64,000 bases of DNA from JAPLJC01 sp963697965 (GTDB lineage: Bacteria > Desulfobacterota > Desulfobaccia > Desulfobaccales > 0-14-0-80-60-11), in NCBI GenBank assembly GCA_963697965.1, contig OY969108.1, positions 372,001 through 436,000 of the forward strand, read 5' to 3'. A model generated the notes under the pieces. It searched no databases. It saw only the letters and a program-made list of their open reading frames with translations, and was not told the DNA's origin. This document shows, piece after piece, positions 25,164 to 33,998 of the stretch. A program made the position numbers and the translations under genes. Every line of letters starts with the position of its first letter. Positions within the stretch are counted from its first letter, which is position 1.

Positions 25164-27968
25164 CTATCGGGAAGTGCGCCGAAGTTTGGCCTCCAGCTCC
25201 AGGACGTCCTGGTTGCGACGGCCATAGCCTAGGTCACCAATCATTTTCTTGGCTGTGGCCAGTTGGGGGCGGGCCTTCTCCGGGTGGCCGAGGGCCAAAT
25301 AAAGGCGGGTATACTCCATGTGAGCTTCAATTTGGAGGAGGGCCATACCGCTCCGTTTGACTCGGGCCATGGCCTCCTGTAAGTCCTGTCGTGCTCGCTC
25401 CCAATCCTCCCAAATCCGATACAATCCCGACCGAGCCAAGAGACCGAGCACAACGAAATCTTCTCTACCAGCCTGGCGAAGGCCCGCTACCGCCTGATCT
25501 AGTTGTTCCAGAGCCATCGTGAGATCATTGCTACCTTCCGTCAAAGCTTTCATCAGGAAAGCTTGCCCCATCGCAAGATGGCCCAGGGCGATATCCCTAA
25601 TCGTTCGTAATTCACTCCCAACCTCAATAATTTTAGCAGCTCGTTCATGAACCTTCCGGTATCTTCCTAAGCTCAGCAGCAGTTCACAGTACACGAACCC
25701 ACCCAAAGAAGTAAGGAAAGGAGACTCCTGTTGAATTTTCTCAGCATGATGAAATAATTCTTCCGCTTTGATCAGACGTCCCTCCTGGAATAAAACTTGG
25801 GCAAGGTATTGCTGGCAAGTCATTTTTAGAAATGCCTCTGCGGTGCGATTGGAGAACTCGATGCTCTGGCGGGCATAATCCTTGGCTTCGGCTATCCGAC
25901 CTAGAACCAAAGATAAGTCGCACAAATTAGCACTAACTTGGGCAGCATTGTGCCAAGATTCCCGGTCAATGACAATCGCCAAAGAGGCTTGCAAAGGCTC
26001 CATTGCCTCATTCAGGCGTCCTAATGCCTGAAGAGACATGCCAGCTTCATTCAGGACAAAACCATTTACTTCTTCGGTCAGGTCGGGCACAGGTTGGAGC
26101 CAGGGAGTGGCAAAGAAGTTGGCTATGCACGCTAAATCGGCTCCAAAGGCCCCCAGCTTATGTATATAGCTCCCAAATTTATTTTCCCTGCAAATTCGCC
26201 GATAGTAAACATCCTTCATTACTTCCTGGTGGCGGCCCGCTTTGCAGCCATGGGCCATCGCGGCGAAAAGCGGGAGCATGGATTCCAGAGTATCGGGGAA
26301 TTCAGGGGCCTGGCCTTTATAATACTCATATAATCGATTATGACCCGCCAGCCATCCCTCGGGGTTTTCTACTTGCAATCTTTCACCGAAATATTCCCGG
26401 ATGAGGGGGTGGCAATCAAGGTCATCAGGTTTGTCCGGGTCTTCGGGGGCCAAGAGCCGGGCGTCCCGGAGATTTGCCAGGGCCTCATGCCAGTCCGCGG
26501 ATAAAAGCCCCTTTAACTCCGAAGTGAGGCCGCGGATGGGGGTCGAGGCTTTAAGAGCATCGAGAGCGCCAGCAAGGGCAGGGTGGTCGAAGAGTCCCAA
26601 GAGGTATAAAATATTTAATTCCGCCCGTCCTACAAACCACTGGGCATAGGCGGCCATCACTCGCTGGGCATGGCCGCCATGCTTCTTTTCTTTTAAGATT
26701 TCAACTTCATGACGACGGCGAATATCCCCGCCGTACCCCCTGGCCAGGAAGCGGCCCAAGAGGGATAGGGCAAGGGCGTTCCCTTGTAATTCTCGGGCTG
26801 CCTGCTCTAGTTCGCCGGGAAGACCTTGAACCCCCAGACGTTCCAGGAGCTGGGCACCGGCTTCAGGAGAAAGCAAATTCAGGTCATGGGACAGGACTGT
26901 GGCTGTATCTTCAGGGTCGGCGGCATCAGATGCAAAATCCGTCAAGTCCTCCAACGGCAGGCGGGTGGTGATGATACAAAGACCTGGATTATGGTAAGCC
27001 AGCTCCCGGAGCAGACTGGCCAGGCTCGGGTCTTTGAGACTTCCCCTCGTGGGTCCGGGCGGATATTGCAAAGGTTCCAAGCCATCCAAGATAAGCAGAG
27101 TACGTTTCTGACGGATTAGCTCGGCCAAGCGGACGCCCTTATCCCACGCTGAACCTTTAGCAGGATCAGGATCACCAAACCATTCAAGCGCTTTGGCCAT
27201 AAAGGGGTCGGCGGATACTTGGCCCCCCTCCTTGGCCCCTTGGCTGTAAAAGGACTCCGCGAAGGCCATTTCAGCGCCGCGGAAGTGGTCCCGAGTCATG
27301 CGCCGCAGCCATTTATTTACCAAAGCGGTTTTTCCAACGCCGCCAGAGGCCAATAGATAGATGATTTTGATCCGGGGATTCTCCCAGGCAGCATCCAGAA
27401 GGGCCAGTTCCGATTCCCGGCCAAAGAGGTCTGGGGATGTGATTGGCAGCCGGGATAGGTAAATTTTATCCGGGGGCAGAGGCACAAAGGATGGAGGGGT
27501 TGTTTGCTGACCGGCATAATGCAGGATGCTATCTATCTCCAGTGTTATGGTGGTGAGATCGGTATTTATTTGATGCTCAGTGCCGCTGGAAAGGGGACGG
27601 CCATCTTTGGGGCAGGCCAGGTGTGGTGATAACCACCGGACAGTTTGCCAGGCGCAGGGTTGCAGGATGACCGGGATAAGACGAACACCATCTTGGGCAC
27701 GGCGTTGGAATAAGCGAGGAACTTCTTCTTCCGTGATAAATTTGGAAGTCAGAAAATTGGCAGAGATGAGTAAGAGTGCTATGCTACTAGCATTCAGGGC
27801 TGCCTCGATTTCCAGGAACCAATTTTCGCCCGCCTCGATGCGGCGGTCATCCCAAATCTCAAGATTTTCCTGGTATTGGAGCACGTTGAGGTGGGTGACA
27901 AGGCGGTCCTTCCAAGTTTCATCTTTGTGACTATAACTGATGAAGATGAGGGGTTTGCTAGTGGTCAT
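25164..27968 (-). CDS. TIR - NTPase (STAND/NLR-like) - TPR protein
   Basis: A protein of about 934 residues starting at the ATG at 27968 (MTTSKPLIFISYSHKDE); an in-frame start eight codons earlier is possible. Residues about 5-130 form a TIR domain ('FISYSHKDETWKDRLVTHL', 'LLLISANFLTSKFITEEEVP'). A P-loop NTPase follows with Walker A GGVGKT near 209-214 and Walker B 'TLLILDGLEPLQ' near 285, then a winged-helix-like region and a long TPR superhelix to the C-terminus. This TIR-NTPase-repeat layout is that of NLR-like immune proteins; several bacterial relatives sense phage proteins and deplete NAD. The gene stands alone, bordered by RAYT debris and a typA fragment, a setting typical of defence genes. 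Enzyme activity is not proven by the sequence. Confidence 0.88.
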   Translation of the reverse strand: MTTSKPLIFISYSHKDETWKDRLVTHLNVLQYQENLEIWDDRRIEAGENWFLEIEAALNASSIALLLISANFLTSKFITEEEVPRLFQRRAQDGVRLIPVILQPCAWQTVRWLSPHLACPKDGRPLSSGTEHQINTDLTTITLEIDSILHYAGQQTTPPSFVPLPPDKIYLSRLPITSPDLFGRESELALLDAAWENPRIKIIYLLASGGVGKTALVNKWLRRMTRDHFRGAEMAFAESFYSQGAKEGGQVSADPFMAKALEWFGDPDPAKGSAWDKGVRLAELIRQKRTLLILDGLEPLQYPPGPTRGSLKDPSLASLLRELAYHNPGLCIITTRLPLEDLTDFASDAADPEDTATVLSHDLNLLSPEAGAQLLERLGVQGLPGELEQAARELQGNALALSLLGRFLARGYGGDIRRRHEVEILKEKKHGGHAQRVMAAYAQWFVGRAELNILYLLGLFDHPALAGALDALKASTPIRGLTSELKGLLSADWHEALANLRDARLLAPEDPDKPDDLDCHPLIREYFGERLQVENPEGWLAGHNRLYEYYKGQAPEFPDTLESMLPLFAAMAHGCKAGRHQEVMKDVYYRRICRENKFGSYIHKLGAFGADLACIANFFATPWLQPVPDLTEEVNGFVLNEAGMSLQALGRLNEAMEPLQASLAIVIDRESWHNAAQVSANLCDLSLVLGRIAEAKDYARQSIEFSNRTAEAFLKMTCQQYLAQVLFQEGRLIKAEELFHHAEKIQQESPFLTSLGGFVYCELLLSLGRYRKVHERAAKIIEVGSELRTIRDIALGHLAMGQAFLMKALTEGSNDLTMALEQLDQAVAGLRQAGREDFVVLGLLARSGLYRIWEDWERARQDLQEAMARVKRSGMALLQIEAHMEYTRLYLALGHPEKARPQLATAKKMIGDLGYGRRNQDVLELEAKLRRTSR

Positions 27969-28137
27969 GGCGGATTCATTCCTAAATCCCATCTTAGTTA
28001 AATTTTCAAAAAAATTAAAGCATTAATGACAAAGGAGATGCCGCCCCGCAATATTCTAGATTGCCCCCTATTTGCTATATCTCCGCACTTCACCAGCCGG
28101 GTTTTGAGGTGCTGAAATACTCATCATAGCTGCGCCT
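27969..28137. other. Upstream region of the TIR-NTPase gene
   Basis: An AT-rich tract lies just before the start at 27968, a likely promoter zone. A short stretch CTTCACCAGCCGGGTTTT (about 28088) is echoed at 28134 by CTTCACCAGCCGATTTTC, i.e. a partial direct copy of the end of the typA fragment. No ORF was found. Confidence 0.35.
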
Positions 28138-28290
28138 TCACCAGCCGATTTTCCGGAGGCGAATGGAGGCCGGGGTCACTTCCACCAATTCATCCTGGTT
28201 GATAAACTCCATGGCCTGTTCCAGGCTGAACTGTCTGGCGGGGACGAGCCGAGGGGCTTCCCCGCCTTCTGTTTGCCGTGCCCGCCGCGG
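28138..28290 (-). pseudogene. C-terminal fragment of typA/bipA GTPase gene
   Basis: On the minus strand a frame of about 50 codons ends with 'RQFSLEQAMEFINQDELVEV' followed by TPASIRLRKIGW and a stop at 28138-28140. This is the highly conserved C-terminus of the ribosome-associated GTPase TypA/BipA. An in-frame TAG at 28291 and the loss of all upstream domains show that it is a fragment. No other part of typA is in the window. It was probably moved here by recombination, since the neighbouring 500 bases are also non-coding debris. Confidence 0.75.
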
Positions 28291-28807
28291 CTAATTACCT
28301 CATATCGATAATTTTTGACGCTTCGAAGATAAGTGGTGGTTTTGGCAAGTATGCGATACTTGGCAAAATGGACCAAGCAGCTGGTAAGCAGACCAGAAAT
28401 CTGTTGAACATTATGCACGATCGCCATATAATTCCATGAGCTCTAGAAAAGGAGGTGATCCAGGTGTATCGGCCATTGATTCCTATGAATGCGAAATCCT
28501 GAAGCTCAGGCGACCGGAGAGCCTTGGCAAGGCTCTCGATGCCCATAAAGTCGGAAAGGAACGGGGCGGAGCGCCTGGGATCTGAGTTTGATTTCGGTTA
28601 GTTGCATTAAGGGCCATATTCCCCCCCCCAAAAGGCATTACCCTCTTCGAATTTCTACATCCTTTCCGCTTTTCCAGCTTAGTCACCTGAGTCCATAACC
28701 GCCTGAACCTTGCGGAGGTCTCCGGGTTTATGCATGCCCGGAAACATTAGCCGGAACTGGACGAATTCTTCCGGCCCACCCGCCCACCATCAAAGGAGAC
28801 CACATTT
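28291..28807. other. Non-coding gap with a 14-base match to the 16S rRNA 3' tail complement
   Basis: No credible gene lies in these ~520 bases. At 28448-28461 AAAGGAGGTGATCC is the exact complement of the canonical 16S rRNA 3' end (GGATCACCTCCTTT). On the plus strand it is a maximal Shine-Dalgarno sequence before GTG at 28463 with only 12 codons. On the minus strand it could be the tail of a lost rRNA operon. A run of nine C lies at about 28621-28629. Confidence 0.3.
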
Positions 28808-30082
28808 ATGCCTACCCCTTACGACGACATGTGGGAGAAATTGAACCTGGACCTCACGGCCCATGAGGGGCTGCTGCAGGTCCTGGGCAAGTTTTACGGT
28901 GACATTTATTTGACCCAGGAAGGCCGCCTCAAGGGCATGGAATACCTGGATTTCGTCCTCTCCGAGGTCCACGGCTTGCGTATCCAGGAACTCCAGGAGG
29001 CCAAGGCCAAGGGGCGCAAGGTGGTCGGCACCTTTTGCATCTTCGTGCCGGAAGAACTGGTGCTGGCGGCGGACGCCGTCTACGTGGGCTTATGCGCCGG
29101 GGCCGAGATCGGCAAGGAGGCGGCGGAGAAGGTTCTACCCCGGAACACCTGCGCCTTGATCAAGTCCTTTGTGGGCTTCAAGCTTTCCCGCCTCTGTCCC
29201 TTCATCGAGTCCTGCGACCTGGTGGTGGGGGAGACCACCTGCGACGGCAAGAAGAAAGCTTATGAAATCTTCGAAGAGTACACTCCGGTCTATGTCATGG
29301 AAATTCCCCAGATGAAGCAGGCCTGCGACCGTGAGTTGTGGAAGGCGGAAGTCCGGCGTTTTAAAGAGAAAATCGAAGAGGTCGCCGGCAAAGAGATTAC
29401 CGCGGCCAGCCTCAAGGAGGCCATCAAGCTGGTGAACCGCCGGCGGCGGGTGCTGCAGCGCCTGAATCTGCTTCGGGCCGCGGTCCCCACCCCCATCTCC
29501 GGGCGGGACGTGCTGCTGATTAACCAGATCAGCTTCTATGACGATCCAGTCCGGTTTACCGCCAAGATCGGCGAGCTGTGTGATGAACTGGAAAAGCGGA
29601 TTAAGGCCGGGGAAGGAGTGGTGCCCGCCGGAACCCCGCGGCTTATGCTGTCCGGCTGCCCCATGGCGGTGCCCAACTGGAAGCTGCCCTTCATCGTGGA
29701 ATCATCCGGGGCGGTGATCGTCGGAGAAGAATCCTGCATCGGCACCAGGAACATCCGGGACTTAGTGGACGAATCCGGCAATACACTGGAGGAGATGCTG
29801 GACTTCCTGGTGGACCGCTATATGCGTATTGACTGCGCCTGTTTCACGCCTAACCGGGAGCGGCTTCAAAACGTCGTCTCCATGGCGAAGGACCTGGAAG
29901 TCAAAGGAGTAATCCATTATGCCCTGAATTTCTGCCAGCCGTACGCCATCGAAGCCTTCAAGGTGGGCCGGGCCCTGGAAGAGGCGGGCATTCCCATGCT
30001 CAGTATCGAAACCGATTACAGTATGGAAGACGTAGAGCAGCTTAAGACCAGGGTGGAGGCCTTCCTGGAGATGGTGCGTTGA
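28808..30082 (+). CDS. Double-cubane-cluster protein (DCCP-like, 2-hydroxyacyl-CoA dehydratase family)
   Basis: The 424-residue protein belongs to the HgdB/FldC/BcrB family but is a single-chain member like the DCCP (YjiM) group. Cys-containing motifs that would hold an iron-sulfur cluster include 'GTFCIFVPEELVLAADAVYV', 'NTCALIKSFVGF', 'ESCDLVVGETTCDGKKKAYE', 'LSGCPMAVPNWKL' and 'GEESCIGTRN'. DCCPs carry a [Fe8S9]-type double cubane and, with an ATP-driven activator, perform low-potential two-electron reductions such as acetylene reduction in vitro; the natural substrate is unknown. A start with GGAGA upstream and the activator gene 250 bases downstream support this assignment over a true dehydratase, which would need two different subunits. 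Confidence 0.82.
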   Translation: MPTPYDDMWEKLNLDLTAHEGLLQVLGKFYGDIYLTQEGRLKGMEYLDFVLSEVHGLRIQELQEAKAKGRKVVGTFCIFVPEELVLAADAVYVGLCAGAEIGKEAAEKVLPRNTCALIKSFVGFKLSRLCPFIESCDLVVGETTCDGKKKAYEIFEEYTPVYVMEIPQMKQACDRELWKAEVRRFKEKIEEVAGKEITAASLKEAIKLVNRRRRVLQRLNLLRAAVPTPISGRDVLLINQISFYDDPVRFTAKIGELCDELEKRIKAGEGVVPAGTPRLMLSGCPMAVPNWKLPFIVESSGAVIVGEESCIGTRNIRDLVDESGNTLEEMLDFLVDRYMRIDCACFTPNRERLQNVVSMAKDLEVKGVIHYALNFCQPYAIEAFKVGRALEEAGIPMLSIETDYSMEDVEQLKTRVEAFLEMVR

Positions 30083-30095
30083 GGAGGTTGACGCC

Positions 30096-30332
30096 ATGAG
30101 GGGCGACAAGGCCGCGGTAATTCCCTTGCACCTGCACCCGGGATTCCAGGACCGGCACCGGCTGAATGAACTGAAAACCGCGCTGATGACGGAAACCCTA
30201 TCCTTCGTGCAGGTGGCCCTGGACTATGCAGAGGGACTTGGGGGCGCTTCACCCCGATCGCTGACAATCCTGGAACGGGCTTGTGCACTCCTGGAGGAAG
30301 CGCGGGAACGGCTGGTGCGCGAGTTGTGGTGA
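30096..30332 (+). CDS. Small helical protein between DCCP and its activator
   Basis: A 78-residue ORF with a very good ribosome site (GAGGAGG, 8 bases before ATG). Its TGA overlaps the ATG of the activator gene (TGATG), so it is firmly inside the operon. The product is mostly helical with a C-terminal amphipathic segment (ILERACALLEEARERLVREL). I do not recognise it. Position suggests an assembly or regulatory factor for the DCCP/activator pair. Confidence 0.65.
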   Translation: MRGDKAAVIPLHLHPGFQDRHRLNELKTALMTETLSFVQVALDYAEGLGGASPRSLTILERACALLEEARERLVRELW

Positions 30333-31129
30333 TGAGTAGAGAAACAGAAACGGCGAACCATCCCCTGGTGGCGGGCATCGACATCGGCTCCCGCTCCATT
30401 GAGTTGGTGATGCTCCAGGGCGGCCAGATGGTGCACTGGGACCTGCTTCCCACCACCTTCGATCCCCTGGGCCAATGCCGGAGCTTGCTGGACCATGTCC
30501 GGGCCGCCAGGATTGTGGCCACCGGTTACGGTAGGAAACTCCTTGTGGAAAACCTGGATCATCCCGAGATCACCGCCATCACGGAGATCCAGGCCTATGC
30601 CCTGGGAGCCCGACGTTTGTTTCCCGGAGTGCGCACCATCCTGGACATCGGCGGCCAGGACACCAAGGCCATTGCCCTGGCCAGGGACGGCAAGGTGGCC
30701 AAGTTCGAAATGAACGACCGCTGCGCCGCGGGCACCGGGAAGTTCCTCGAGTTCATGGCCGTGGCCCTGCAGGTGCCCCTGGAGAAATTCGGCGACTTCG
30801 CCCTTAAAGCCGACAAACGCATCCAGATCAGCAGCATGTGTACCGTTTTTGCGGAGAGCGAGGCCACCAGCCTCATGGCCCGGGGCGAGAGTCCTGCCAA
30901 TATCGCCATGGGGCTGCACCTGTCCATCGTTTCCCGCACGGTGGCCATGCTGCGCCGGGTAGGGGAGACGCCGCCGGTGCTTTTTGCCGGCGGGGTGGCC
31001 CATAACCCCTGCATCAAATCCCTTTTGGAAGAAATCCTGGGAGAGCCTGTCCTGGTTCCTGACCACCCCGACCTGGTGGGTGCCCTGGGCGCGGCCATTT
31101 ATGGACAAAAACTTGCTGCCAATGATTGA
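30332..31129 (+). CDS. ATP-dependent activator/reductase of the HgdC/BcrA/D type (DCCP reductase)
   Basis: About 265 residues from the ATG at 30332. It is an ASKHA-fold ATPase with 'AGIDIGSRSIELVML', 'TILDIGGQDTKAIAL' and 'FAGGVAHNP'. The two Cys motifs that bridge a [4Fe-4S] cluster between subunits are present ('NDRCAAGTGKF' and 'SSMCTVFAESE'). Family members hydrolyse ATP to push a low-potential electron into 2-hydroxyacyl-CoA dehydratases, benzoyl-CoA reductases or DCCP. The gene overlaps the small ORF before it and follows the DCCP-like gene, so it is most likely the dedicated electron donor. The longer frame from 30281 was rejected because it lacks a ribosome site. Confidence 0.9.
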   Translation: MSRETETANHPLVAGIDIGSRSIELVMLQGGQMVHWDLLPTTFDPLGQCRSLLDHVRAARIVATGYGRKLLVENLDHPEITAITEIQAYALGARRLFPGVRTILDIGGQDTKAIALARDGKVAKFEMNDRCAAGTGKFLEFMAVALQVPLEKFGDFALKADKRIQISSMCTVFAESEATSLMARGESPANIAMGLHLSIVSRTVAMLRRVGETPPVLFAGGVAHNPCIKSLLEEILGEPVLVPDHPDLVGALGAAIYGQKLAAND

Positions 31130-31268
31130 GGATGACCTTTTGGAGATAAAGGTCGCGGCTTCGGTGAGGTCGGGTTCTCTGCACCACCTGCCTCTTTCTG
31201 AGAAAGCCGTTTTAGAACAACCCCTGCCCCTGGAAACCGTTATCCAACCGGGACGGGGAGAAACAGGC

Positions 31269-32168
31269 ATGGCCGGGCGAAATTATGCCCAAGATAAGGT
31301 GGTGATCGCCAGACCGAGGAAATCCGGCTTTATCAGGCGCTTTGACGGGACCGCGGGACTGGTGTGCAATAAGTTTTATCGGTTCATCCTCTCCAATGGC
31401 TGTCCTTTTAACTGCCAGTATTGTTATCTCAGACTTATCCTTGGAAGCAACAAAGGCCCTTTGGTCTTTACCAATCCATGGCCGGAGGTGGAGAGGCAGC
31501 TAGAGAAAATTCCCACCGGCGTCTTTTCTACGGGTGAATTGGCTGACAGCCTGGCCGTTACTCCGCCGTTGCTCAGGCCAGCCCTAGAATACTTCCGCAG
31601 GCAAACGCATAAATTCCTTTTTCTCACCACCAAGAGCACAAATATCAAGTTGCTTATGGGAATAAGACCCACACCGCAGGTATGGATTTCTGTCTCAGTG
31701 AATGCCGTCAAGACCTGGGAGCTATTTGAACAGAAGACTCCTCATCCCGATGAGAGGTTGGCCGCGGCGTGGAGGTTAAAAGAGGCGGGCTGGAGAGTCA
31801 AAATCAGAATCGACCCGGTAATCCCAGAGGTTGGGATCCGCCACTACCGGGAAGTGGCCAAGAAGGTAAGCGCCCTGGCCCCTGAACGAGTAACGGTGGG
31901 CGTGCTCAAACATTTTCCCAGGTTTCCCCATTGCCAGCGGGAAGGACCTCATAGGCAGCTTGCGGAATCGCCTAACGGGATCAAACGATACCCATTGCAC
32001 ATTAAGGCCCGCATTTTTAATAGCCTGGCGGAATGGCTGGGATTTCAGCCCGCAATTTGTCGGGAGACCCCCGGCCTCTGGGAGGGATTGGGATGGAAAT
32101 CTAATGGCTGCAATTGTACTCCAAATCAGATTATCCATGGGCCGTGCTCAGAGGCGCCAATTAAATAA
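31269..32168 (+). CDS. Radical SAM protein, SPL/SplB-like family
   Basis: About 299 residues from the ATG at 31269 (GGGGAG upstream). The frame is open back to an ATG at 31122 that overlaps the end of the activator gene. The cluster motif 'SNGCPFNCQYCYL' (CxxxCxxC) lies near residue 45. 'FSTGELADSLAVTP' and 'SVSVNA...W' patterns match the spore photoproduct lyase-like (COG1533) group, whose non-spore members have mostly unknown roles. C-terminal Cys residues ('GCNCTPNQIIHGPC') may bind another cluster. Codon use is more AT-rich than in the preceding genes. A functional link to the DCCP operon is possible but unproven. Confidence 0.78.
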   Translation: MAGRNYAQDKVVIARPRKSGFIRRFDGTAGLVCNKFYRFILSNGCPFNCQYCYLRLILGSNKGPLVFTNPWPEVERQLEKIPTGVFSTGELADSLAVTPPLLRPALEYFRRQTHKFLFLTTKSTNIKLLMGIRPTPQVWISVSVNAVKTWELFEQKTPHPDERLAAAWRLKEAGWRVKIRIDPVIPEVGIRHYREVAKKVSALAPERVTVGVLKHFPRFPHCQREGPHRQLAESPNGIKRYPLHIKARIFNSLAEWLGFQPAICRETPGLWEGLGWKSNGCNCTPNQIIHGPCSEAPIK

Positions 32169-32255
32169 ATCAAATTACCTTCCGATAGCCGGATCATACC
32201 TGTAGCCCTAGCGGCGTCTGGGGCCGGCCCCATATTACCCAAGGCCGTTGGGTAT

Positions 32256-32280
32256 GCCCCGGCTTTTGGGGCCTTTGTTT
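32256..32280 (+). terminator. Candidate terminator after the radical SAM gene
   Basis: A GCCCC/GGGGC stem with a 7-base loop is followed by CTTTGTTT. Just upstream is a second hairpin (TACCCAA/TTGGGTA). It lies between two convergent genes, where a terminator is expected. The T-tract is short, so confidence is moderate. Confidence 0.4.
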
Positions 32281-32312
32281 GGTTCCCTGGCACTCCCTCT
32301 AGAAAATCCTAC

Positions 32313-33872
32313 CTAATAGAGCCGGCTCACCAGAATGGACCGGCGGTAGAGAGAGATATGGCCGTCCTGGGAGACGCAGATGCCCAGGACCTTGGGGGCG
32401 TAGGCGGAGAATTCCCGGGTCACCTGGTGGCGCATGCCGCTGCCCAGGTCGTCCAGGCCGGGCGGCAGCCTCACCGCGGTGGGAGTCAGGCGGGCCCGAA
32501 ACTGGCAGGCTTCCAGGCGGTCATCGAAGATCACCGCGCCATCGGATTTGGCCAGGCCCAAAAGGTGCGGCAGATAGCGCTCGTGCAGGGGGACCGGCTG
32601 GGCCAGGCGCACCTGGTTGTCTATGGGAATCTTGGGAGACGCCAATTGCTCCCGGGTCAGACCGGCGAGCAGGATGGCCCCATGGCCGTCCCGGCGCAGC
32701 ATCTCCAGGAGGGCCTTGAGGCGATGGGCGGCCGCGGCCGCGTGGATGCCGGGGCAGACCTCTTTCAACTCCCGCTCCAGTTCCTGCCAGAAGACATCCT
32801 GGAACAGGGGGATATGGAGGTGGCCGTGGCGGTATTCCAGGACCGAGAGAGGGATGCGCTGGTGTTGCCGGCCCCTCAAGGCGGTCCAAAAACTGACCTG
32901 GCCCCGGTGGGAGATGGTGGCCAGCCAGAGCACCGAACGCCAGGCGGCGGCAGTGGTGAGCTGGCGGTGCGCCCCCAAGGCCCGCTCCAGATGCAGCAGG
33001 CCGACGATGCGGCCGCCATGCACCGCCAGGAAGGTGGTGCGGCCATCGGCATTGAGGAGGAACTGCTTCAGGGCCTGGAGCCCCTGGTCCAGGGAGGTGT
33101 AATTATCTTCATGGTACAAGACCAGCGACGGCCAGCGCTCCCGGTAATATTCCAGGGGCCGGGCGGCGTTGAGGAAGGCGAAGCCGGTGAAGAGGCGCTC
33201 CCCCTCCACCGAATAGTAGAGGAGGCGTTTAAAGAGGCGCCAGGCCCGGACCACCGCCTCTTCCGGGCCGCTGCCCGGCATCTCGCAACGCCGGAGATCG
33301 GCGCTGCTGTGGAGCATGGAGCCGATGTAGGGGTTGTCCTGTCCATCCAGCTTGATGGTAGCGCAGGGGGCCCAGGCCAGGCTCTGGAGGTAGCTGGCCA
33401 CCACCTGCTCCTCCAGAGAATAAGGAATGAAGGGGAACAGCCGCTCCTGGCCCGTGGGCGTCAAAGACAGGTGATGCAGCACCAGGCGCCCTAAGATCAT
33501 GCTGAGAAAGCGGATATGGAAAGGAGACAGCAGGAAGGTGGTCTGCAGGGTATGGAGGCGCAGGTCCAGGACGCTCCCCGCCAGTTTCAGGCGGATAACA
33601 TGGGACAGTCCTTCCCACTCCCGGGCCACCAGGTTGGGGTAGATGTACCCCTGGACTTCCACCAGATGACGCTGGAAGTACATGGAAAAACAAGGAAAGA
33701 GTTCCAACCCCCTGGCCTGGGGGGGCACAATGCTGGCGGGGTAGTCGGCCCACTCCAGGCTGCAGGTGGTGACGTCGTTGATCAGCCGCAACACTTCCGT
33801 GTCGGTTATCAGAGATTTCAACTGGGATGCAAGGGATTCCGGTTCAGATGACCTCAAACGAGTTTTTGCCAT
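32313..33872 (-). CDS. Putative DAC-domain (diadenylate-cyclase-like) protein
   Basis: The 519-residue protein has a long N-terminal region without a recognised domain (about 1-360). The C-terminal region has the outline of a DisA/CdaA nucleotide cyclase domain: helices 'AAHRLKALLEMLRRDGHGAI', then 'LAKSDGAVIFDDRLEACQFRARL' with the D-G-A motif, then 'GSGMRHQVTREFSAY' in place of the usual G-T-R-H-R, and a closing 'LGICVSQDGHISLYR'. It resembles the divergent DAC-like families proposed as sensors or atypical synthases. With the RHR motif changed to RHQ, c-di-AMP synthesis is uncertain. It is a single gene on the minus strand upstream of mtaD's end. Confidence 0.55.
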   Translation of the reverse strand: MAKTRLRSSEPESLASQLKSLITDTEVLRLINDVTTCSLEWADYPASIVPPQARGLELFPCFSMYFQRHLVEVQGYIYPNLVAREWEGLSHVIRLKLAGSVLDLRLHTLQTTFLLSPFHIRFLSMILGRLVLHHLSLTPTGQERLFPFIPYSLEEQVVASYLQSLAWAPCATIKLDGQDNPYIGSMLHSSADLRRCEMPGSGPEEAVVRAWRLFKRLLYYSVEGERLFTGFAFLNAARPLEYYRERWPSLVLYHEDNYTSLDQGLQALKQFLLNADGRTTFLAVHGGRIVGLLHLERALGAHRQLTTAAAWRSVLWLATISHRGQVSFWTALRGRQHQRIPLSVLEYRHGHLHIPLFQDVFWQELERELKEVCPGIHAAAAAHRLKALLEMLRRDGHGAILLAGLTREQLASPKIPIDNQVRLAQPVPLHERYLPHLLGLAKSDGAVIFDDRLEACQFRARLTPTAVRLPPGLDDLGSGMRHQVTREFSAYAPKVLGICVSQDGHISLYRRSILVSRLY

Positions 33873-33998
33873 GATTACCCCTTGATCACTTTAAGGTATC
33901 GCCAGGGAGTCCCGGCGCGCCCCGGCGTGCTTCCCGGGATGGCTGGACCAAGAAAATTCGAGACCTTGTTGATATTGTGACAAGTATTGGACCTGGGG

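Noticed and set aside
28463..28501. 12-codon leader peptide after the perfect Shine-Dalgarno at 28448
   Set aside because: Too short and without a regulated gene close downstream; recorded as an observation instead.
28295..28546. 83-codon minus-strand ORF between typA fragment and DCCP gene
   Set aside because: No ribosome site or family resemblance, and it spans the 16S-tail-like sequence; more likely chance in debris.
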